Translations under genes and position numbers: made by a program
Part shown: in pieces, positions 57,230 to 64,000 of the stretch
How the letters are laid out: the number at the start of each line of letters is the position of its first letter
Numbering within the stretch: position 1 is the stretch's first letter
DNA from: Ostrinia nubilalis
Taxonomy: Eukaryota; Arthropoda; Insecta; Lepidoptera; Crambidae
NCBI RefSeq assembly: GCF_963855985.1
Contig: NC_087097.1
Coordinates: 8,961,001 to 9,025,000, forward strand
Reading direction: 5' to 3'
DNA length: 64,000 nucleotides
The notes under the pieces: generated by a model
Database searches by the model: none
Told to the model about the DNA's origin: nothing
What the model saw: the letters and a program-made list of their open reading frames with translations, nothing else

Positions 57230-60065
57230 TATAGATAGTTGCAGCGTCAAATAATTCGTGGCACCCAAAGTATGTAAACAACACAAAATCTCATACATCG
57301 TAAGCAAAATAAGTTATTTTTTCATTCAAATATATTACAACATACTTGACTTAAAAAGACTAAAACAGATAAATATGTTGTTTCTTGTTTAATGTACTGT
57401 ACACGTCGTATAAAAAGACAAGTGTCGTAGCGTCGCGTCGTAGCGATATTCGTAGCGGCTAGAGACCGCTACAAACTTACTTTTATGCGTTAATCTATCT
57501 TACGAGACCTATTTATTCTTCCATCATTTTATGGCACTTTCAAATAACACTTAAAAATCTCATGAATAATTTAATTGTATCAAGTACGGATTTGAAATTA
57601 TCCCTACGAGTGAAATCATACAAATATGTTTTAAAGCAGTATATAAATATGGGAGTCGACTTTAATCCTCTTTCATCATACCAAATAGGCCGTTAATTAC
57701 ATACGGGACCATCCCTAATTAGTGCATACTTTATTTTATTAAAAACACGCAGCGACGTTAATTCTCTCTCACAATAAAACACAAGTGCACACTCTCCATT
57801 CGCATTGTCCGTTATGAATAACGTAGGGCGTATTCATTTACTGCCTTTGTGTAATGTAGCGTAATTGACGTAAGTCCTCCTTGAGTAACGTTGGTGCTTG
57901 ATTCTCTAATTAAACTGTCGTCCTGTAACGTAAGTGTAACGTAGCAAACGCCGCGGGTACCGTGAGCACTCCGTCTAAACCTATAGTGATGGGTACGGTT
58001 ACAAATTGGCTTCAAGGGGTGAAATTGTTGTTATTTTATTTTTAACGCAATAACAATTCGTAATTTAAACAAGATTACCTACTTCCTACCAATTTAAAGT
58101 CAGACAATTAGTTTTGTGTTGTTCTTTCTGTAATGTAATTTCGTATAAATGAGTTTTAAAACAGTTAAATATTATGTGGAATAATTAAAATCTACCTCTA
58201 ATTGTAGAGCTGGATATAATTTTATTTCATTTTTATTAACGCAATTATAAATTGACCATTTGGCATTTTAGTCTACTAAAATTGTATTTTTTAATCTTTA
58301 CATTTGTAGAAAACTAATTTAAACTGCTTACACATATAAAAACCTATTTATTTTTAAGTGAACTTATGAGTGAATTTTCCTACTAAAGACATGTGCACCC
58401 ACATCACTATTCCCACCGTTAATTAAGGTTATTAATCCGAAGGCACGGCCACCTTGTTTCCCTTAATTGGTCGCAATTTTATTTCACAGAAGGCTTCAGC
58501 TTTCATAATTATATTTATATATCAAAAATATCTTGCACTTGTAATAAGACGAGGAATTCTTCGTGTTGCAAACACCTTTTTGTTTACGACGATATTAACC
58601 GGGTGTTTTGGCGTTTACGCCCTTTGTGCATAATTTGAAACGGTATTTTCTGGATGCTTTATTAAAGTGGTAGCTTTTGTCTGTTGGCTTTGTTTTTATG
58701 TTAAAAAGTATTGTTCGGTCGTCTTTTTCTAGGGATTTTTTGCACCCATTCATTTTGTATAAAAGTAACTAGATTAAAGTTTCATCATCTCCCTTATATT
58801 TAAATATCCAGTAAAGTTTTATTTAAGCGAGTATAGACAGAACAATCGATCAAATAATAAGAACATTTAAAGTATTGCATACTAAGTGGCGCCGGCGGCG
58901 AGGGTGGTTGCACATTGAAGTGAGACCCAGAAGGTCCAGTTTTTTTACTGCATAATACTGGGCCAATATTTTCATTATTGTAAAAGTCCCGATTGGGCGA
59001 TATGTAGGTACTTAACATCACAATCAAGTGTAAAAGAGATGTTAGCTGTTAATTTGTCAATAATTTTCAGAAAAAAAAATTGGTTGTACCTATTGTCCTC
59101 CAATGAAAAAATATTCCGAATTTTCAACCATCATTACCTAACCTTAGTTTGAAGCTCACCATACTATACTCTTTTGTCCTTCACGGGATTCAAATTCGCA
59201 ACACCACCGCCAATGGCGTTGATTTGTCTGCTCCTTAAATCACCAGCTAGCGGCTGACATCTTATACTCAAGACTCAAAGAATGCCTTTTTGCAGTGAAA
59301 AAAGTGGCCTTTCTGCTCTGCTTTCCTCCATTGTGACAGATAATAGAATTATTTTTCCCAACATCGCTGAACCAGCAGGCCCGTAATTCAATTATGGGAG
59401 TAAAAATACGACTCGCTGTTTACCTGAGCGAGGTCCTACCGAATCCGCGGTAATTACATCTGCTTATACTTTGTAGGGAATACAAATTCAGTACAATTTG
59501 TGAGTGATCTGAGGTATATTTTTTAATTCCCCAATTTAGGTACCATAATACTATGTGGTCAAAGTCGGATTTTCTCAATCTACACATTTCTGGTATTTCA
59601 GGCACTTTCTATGCTTTTTATTGTCTGTTAGTTTTGTAAGTAACAAATGTAGTAAGCGACGAAGGACGAAACTTGCATGAAACTTGTTAGATACCTATTT
59701 CTTAGCTAAATTCCATAAATATAGGTTTCTTACTAATAATTGAATTAATAACTACGTTAACTTTACTAAAAGCTTTTTACTTACGAGTATATTAAAATAC
59801 ATGGTCTGAATTTACACAGATTTCGTGGAATTTAATATTCATCCAAGAATGTTTTGGCTTATTGGAAAACTTTGCGAAATACGAGTACACATTTTTTGAA
59901 CACTAATAAATATGCAAACATTTAATATTAGAGTAAAAGCATCTCTTATCGTAATTTAATATTAAATACTTAAGATTGAGTAAATATTTAGTTAATTTAG
60001 TTTTCCCTTACTCAAAATCACATTACAAATAATCTAAAAAACTAGCGTACTCGTATAAGCTATTA
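57230..60065. other. No gene recognised
   Basis: Unique AT-rich sequence with GC-balanced patches at 57780-58000 and 58420-58490. The frames at 57812-58015, 58800-59027 and 59420-59605 have no recognisable content. Confidence 0.35.
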
Positions 60066-60119
60066 CTTGGGGGAGGCTTTTGTCCAACAGTGGACGTCAT
60101 TTGGCTGAAACGAACGAAA
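60066..60119 (+). mobile_element. RTE LINE 3' end, (CGAA)n-tail family
   Basis: TTGGGGGAGGCTTTTGTCCA, then ACAGTGGACGTCATTTGGCT and GAAACGAACGAAA. Very short truncated copy. Confidence 0.85.
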
Positions 60120-60485
60120 TATAAATAAAGTAACTTTATTAACCAGATCTTTCCCAAGTCAGAATGTCAATCCCATTACTCATATCCAGAAAATAGAAAA
60201 TCCGATGTACTGTACGAGTATCACGGTTTAAATCGAGTGCGACAAATCCAATGCCAGTGTACCGTAACGGGAAGAATTCCACCATTTATACGCAATAATC
60301 CAATATTGGAGGCGTGATCTCATTGACACAAAGCCGGCCATCCATTATTCATAGTCTACCGATGATGTGTCCGGACGTCGGCTGCGCCTGTAGACTTTGG
60401 CAGTTTGCAAACAAGAATTTTCACTCGGAAAATCCAACTCCAAACAATAAACAAGTGAAGTCAAATAAAAGCTTGTGAAAATTGA

Positions 60486-60755
60486 TTATTTCATACTAAT
60501 ACGCTTTTTTATGTAGGACAAGGCAGGTATATGATCGCAATCGTATCTGGTGTTAAGTAAGATGCAGTCTAGGATGGTACATAACTGCCCTGTATTTAAG
60601 TGCCTATTCACTCTCGCCTTGAAAAGGCCCGGATTATAGTGTTCAGGAAAGACAGCAGCAGGCAGCGAATTCCAGTGAAATAATGATTTACTCATACTAC
60701 ATGACTTCGTTGAGTAGGTTTCTGAAAATGCTGAAAATAATTTTCCAAATCGCAA
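60486..60755 (-). pseudogene. Non-LTR retrotransposon C-terminal fragment
   Basis: The 89-residue frame contains LFHWNSLPAAVFPEHYNPGL then FKARVNRHL at about residues 26-52. This is the conserved LWNSLP...FK..V..HL ending of Jockey/CR1-type ORF2 proteins. The reverse-transcriptase domain is missing upstream, so it is a 5'-truncated copy. It differs from the 63057 LINE, whose equivalent reads KLFNKLPQTVVELPIHKFKA. Confidence 0.75.
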
Positions 60756-61605
60756 ATCGCATCTGAGATGACAAACGCATACGAAAATATTCCTTTTTTT
60801 AAGTCTATTGTAAAATGAGGACTGGAATCCGTGAGCTAAGTAATTTCTTTAGTCTGCTGGCGCGGACTATAAAATGATACTTGCGACGTTTTACCACCTT
60901 TTGGGGTTAGGATGGTGTTTTGAAAGGGTAAAGGTAAAGGTTTCTGTATAATGATTATGTTTTGAATATAGGGAGAATTTTTTTTTGTTAAAATAGCGTA
61001 TTTATTAAATGTAACATTAATTAAGAATATAAATGAAAGGATCTTTAGTAGCGAAATGAAAGGGCATGTGTACAGATTAATATCTTTACAGTACTTCTGC
61101 TACTTAGTTTTTACCGCATAAAATACAGACGTCGACACATTACATTACACACGTATTTATATAATATACTTCTTTGGACATTTTATTAAACACTGTGACT
61201 TTTTGTTCTTGTATAGCTGCTATTTTGCCACAAAAACGTAAAGTCTATTGTCTTCTGTACAAAGTGAAACAGCCCAATTCCAAGATTTGCTTGAAACGTT
61301 TGTGATAACGCAACTCGCACGGTTCCCGTTTCCTTATATTTATTTTGTTGATCCGGCGCGGACGCGTGTCCAGGGGCAACTCATTTTAGATAAGCGGCCT
61401 TCTGCGCTGCACAGTGGGTCCGCCACTTTCAGTGGAAAAAAAGCCAAAGTTTTTTTTTTTCAAAATCTTAACATAGTTTAATAATGTTATTATTTTTCTT
61501 TCTTTCTTTTCAATTTTAGGGCAATTTTCATACATAGATAAGTCTTAAAATCTTTTTTAGTCGTATTTTTACTAAATAGAGTTGATTTTGAGACATTTTT
61601 CATAT
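60756..61605. other. No gene recognised
   Basis: AT-rich. 61320-61440 is GC-balanced and non-repetitive; it holds one GATAAG word and could be regulatory or chance. Confidence 0.35.
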
Positions 61606-61724
61606 TTTCAGCTGCTGGACGTCCACACTGCTGAATATAGGCTTCCCCCTATGATTTCCATATTGAATAGTTGGTAGCGGTTTGCATCCAGCGCATTCCT
61701 ACTGCCTTCATGAGGTCGGTCGTA
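61606..61724 (-). mobile_element. RTE LINE 3' end, (ATG)n-tail family
   Basis: Diverged member with CTGCTGGACGTCCACACTGC, GAATATAGGCTTCCCCC and GGTAGCGGTTTGCATCCAGC on the plus strand. The ATG tail is not preserved. Confidence 0.85.
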
Positions 61725-62284
61725 GGGTGCTAAGCAATATGCATACTTATAGTACTTACCTTATTATAATAATACCTACCTAAAGTATGCACTTACTCTA
61801 GATATCTGTTTTTCTATATTTTTTGCCATTTATATTGAACTAATAGAACATACCTACTCTTGATAACTTATTTTTCTTTACTTTGATCCAACTAAATGGA
61901 ACCAGACCCACTGTGCGCGCTTGTTGACTCGTCCATATCAGACACTTCTCAGAACCAGTTGTTCTATACACATTTTATTGTTTTAACCCTCGCACAGAGG
62001 TACGAATGCCGCGATTACATTCTCTAGTCTGTTTGTTTCTGTTTTTATAACAGAAGTAGGCAGACAACAGTGGGGTTGGGGAAACATTTTTAACATAAAT
62101 AATGTACTCGTAATATTAATGTTACCAACTTTTAATATTACCTAATTTGATTAAATAAAACAGAAAAGTCCCTAAGTGCTTTGAGATAAATGTTTCAAAA
62201 TCTGAGGTTATTAAATTTTTTAGCGTTGAGGGAGTATCTCGATTACCACCTAAGATAATTCGACTTTTTTTAAGTTATTTTAAA
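61725..62284. other. No gene recognised
   Basis: AT-rich unique sequence. Confidence 0.4.
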
Positions 62285-62765
62285 CTAGCGGCCGCCCGCG
62301 ACTTCGTACGCGTGGATCCCGTTTTACCCCCTTCATCTATCATACGCGGTTTAGATTTTTTATACAAATGTTTTTTCCCGCTAACTCCCGTTCCCGTGTG
62401 AATTTTGCAATATCCTGTTGTAACTAAGCTTTAAGTTTACTAAGGTACCTGCATGCCAAATTTCAAGCGTCTAACTTAACTTAAGCGGTTTAGATTTTTC
62501 ATACAAAAGGATTTTCCCGCTAATTCCCGTTCCCGTGGGATACTCCTAAGTATACTATAACCTGCCCAGGAGTATGAAAAATAATTGTACCAAGTTTCGT
62601 TAAAATCCGTCGAGTAGTTTTTGTTTCTATAAGGAACATACAGACAGACAGACAAAAAATTTACTGATTGCATTTTTGGCATCAGTAATCACCCCCTGAT
62701 AGTTATTTTGAAAATATATTTCATGTACAGAATTGACCTCTCTACAGATTTATTATAAGTATAGA
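62285..62765 (-). mobile_element. Helitron-like element, copy 2
   Basis: The minus strand begins A|TCTATACTTATAATAAAT and ends ACGCGTACGAAGTCGCGGGC then GGCCGCTAG|T, with an intact GC-rich 3' hairpin. Near-collinear with 26009-26509, but with a short CAGA array (about four units). Confidence 0.8.
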
Positions 62766-62819
62766 TCTATGTGGTGAATGGTGATCATCACTAATTGTTG
62801 GAATATTATTTCTTAAAAT

Positions 62820-63056
62820 TCATAAAATTCATAAATTAAAATTCATAAAATTCATTTATTTTTGCAAATAGGCTTTAAAAAAGCGCTTTTACACGTCCCA
62901 ATATTAACCCTACCACTGCTTCGGGACAATAAATGGGCCAGTGCTGAGAAGAAGCAGCGCAAGAAACTCAGTCACTATTGTCAGCCTCCTTTTCAAGGTT
63001 TTACAGTCTTTAAAATATACAAATTATAGTCATAAGCATTGATGCGAGCTAGGTAG
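62820..63056 (-). mobile_element. LINE 3' UTR and tail
   Basis: It lies between the stop of the minus-strand reverse transcriptase and an AAAATTCATAAAATTCATAA repetitive tail at 62815-62860, which probably marks the 3' terminus. The TTTTACACGTCCCAA/CCACTGCTTCGGG stretch is shared with 2023-2092. Confidence 0.65.
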
Positions 63057-64000
63057 TTAAACATTCCAAACATTTTTATCTTTTATATAATCATCAACTT
63101 TATAGTAGCCCTTTTTCATTAAGGTGCTTTTGATATGTGCTTTAAATTTATGAATGGGCAATTCTACAACAGTTTGTGGTAATTTATTGAAAAGTTTAAT
63201 ACATTTCCCCATAAATGAATTACCAATCTTGTGCAGTCTGACATTTGGAACGGCAAGTTTATTTTTGTTTCTTGTATTGAACTTGTGTAAATCACTCTTT
63301 CTAGTAAATTGCTCTATATTTTTGCGAACATATAAAAGGTTTTCATAAATGAACTGTGAAGCTACTGTCAGTATATTAATCTCCTTAAAGAATTCTCTCA
63401 AGGAAAATCGGGGTCCAAGGTTATAAATGGCCCGCACTGCTCTCTTCTGCAGAACAAACACAGTTTCAATGTCCGCAGCTGAGCCCCACAACAATATGCC
63501 GTATGACATTATACTATGAAAATAGCTAAAATAAACTAGCCTTGCCGTTTCAATGTCAGTTAATTGCCTTATCTTTCTCACTGCAAAAGCAGCTGAACTG
63601 AGCCTTGCTGACAAGGTTTCAATATGAGGACCCCACTGAAGTTTAGAATCTAAAGTGATTCCCAAGAATGTTGTGGAACTTATGCTATTTAATGGTTCAT
63701 TCTTCACCATCAATTGTGTGGGAACCTGCCTCACATTAGGTAAGGTAAATTTAATGCACTTAGTTTTGTTTGCATTTAACAATAAGTTGTTAACAGTAAA
63801 CCAATGCAAAACCTGTGAGAGTGTGTCATTTATATCATCTAGGTTTACTTTACCTCTATCAACTTTGAAAATGAGAGATGTGTCATCAGCAAATAACACA
63901 ATATCACATAGATCTTTTACAAAGTAGGGAAGGTCATTAATATAAATAAGAAATAGCAAAGGTCCCAATATCGATCCCTGCGGCACACCCATGGTAAGAG
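63057..64000 (-). CDS. Reverse transcriptase, Jockey/CR1-type LINE ORF2 (partial, runs off right edge)
   Basis: From the first ATG in view (63992) to the stop at 63057 there are 311 residues without interruption. The frame stays open to the edge (64000), so the true N-terminus, endonuclease domain and motif A lie outside. Visible are GVPQGSILGP at 2-11, INDLP at 18-22 and catalytic FADD at 34-37. FLGITLDSKLQW follows near 110, then a C-terminal region with MSYGILLWG near 166 and the LFNKLP...HKFKAHIK ending. The GVPQGS and FADD motifs place it in the Jockey/CR1 group rather than RTE (QGVRQGD). It has a 3' UTR and a simple-repeat tail on the left. An uninterrupted frame suggests a fairly young copy. 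Confidence 0.92.
   Translation of the reverse strand, partial: LTMGVPQGSILGPLLFLIYINDLPYFVKDLCDIVLFADDTSLIFKVDRGKVNLDDINDTLSQVLHWFTVNNLLLNANKTKCIKFTLPNVRQVPTQLMVKNEPLNSISSTTFLGITLDSKLQWGPHIETLSARLSSAAFAVRKIRQLTDIETARLVYFSYFHSIMSYGILLWGSAADIETVFVLQKRAVRAIYNLGPRFSLREFFKEINILTVASQFIYENLLYVRKNIEQFTRKSDLHKFNTRNKNKLAVPNVRLHKIGNSFMGKCIKLFNKLPQTVVELPIHKFKAHIKSTLMKKGYYKVDDYIKDKNVWNV

Noticed and set aside
1..64000. CRISPR array or bacterial operon structure
   Set aside because: No regularly spaced repeats with unique spacers; base composition, introns and LINEs are eukaryotic.

Overview
The window looks like moth or butterfly (Lepidoptera) nuclear DNA. It is AT-rich, with frequent TAGGTA-type words. 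It carries 3' ends of RTE-clade LINEs of the kind scattered through lepidopteran genomes, and short Helitron-like elements ending in a hairpin plus CTAG. It also has tRNA-derived SINE heads and many MITEs. The organism call is inference from repeat content; no host protein-coding gene, rRNA or convincing functional tRNA was recognised.

Layout: 0-12 kb is mostly unique AT-rich sequence with RTE 3' tails, two copies of a 124-bp MITE, a 2.0-kb foldback element with CACAGTG ends and 5-bp target duplications (4448-6479), and a pogo/Tigger-like element (6708-7049). 12.2-17.3 kb is a three-level nest: an intact-frame RTE LINE (13783-15375) lies inside a long-inverted-repeat element with a G-rich minisatellite core (12501-15853), which lies inside a larger element marked by inverted TAACGTAA ends and repeated CTATTACCGMCC motifs (12216-17258). 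17.6-20.4 kb is an element with ~150-bp inverted repeats enclosing a smaller element that holds the first exon of a PIF/Harbinger transposase. 20-30 kb holds SINE-like pieces, a 155-bp tandem duplication, a Helitron-like element and a 5'-truncated LINE. 31-33 kb is a long-TIR element with TTA target duplications and a nested MITE. 37.4-38.3 kb is a deletion derivative of the 12.5-kb minisatellite element. 38.7-46.9 kb holds several MITEs, a piggyBac-like relic and Helitron-like pieces. 53.8-56.2 kb is a Ginger-like element (TGTTA ends, TATG duplications) with its own nested insertion. The window closes with LINE fragments and a partial reverse transcriptase running off the right edge.

The only long intact reading frames are the reverse transcriptases at 13783-15354 (+) and 63057-64000 (-). 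Everything else coding-like is a transposon relic. Between the elements lie unique, moderately GC-rich patches that could be cis-regulatory, so the window is best read as a repeat-loaded intergenic or large intronic interval. Several elements carry their own evidence of insertion: the opposite arm of an inverted repeat, or a second copy elsewhere in the window, preserves the empty site.
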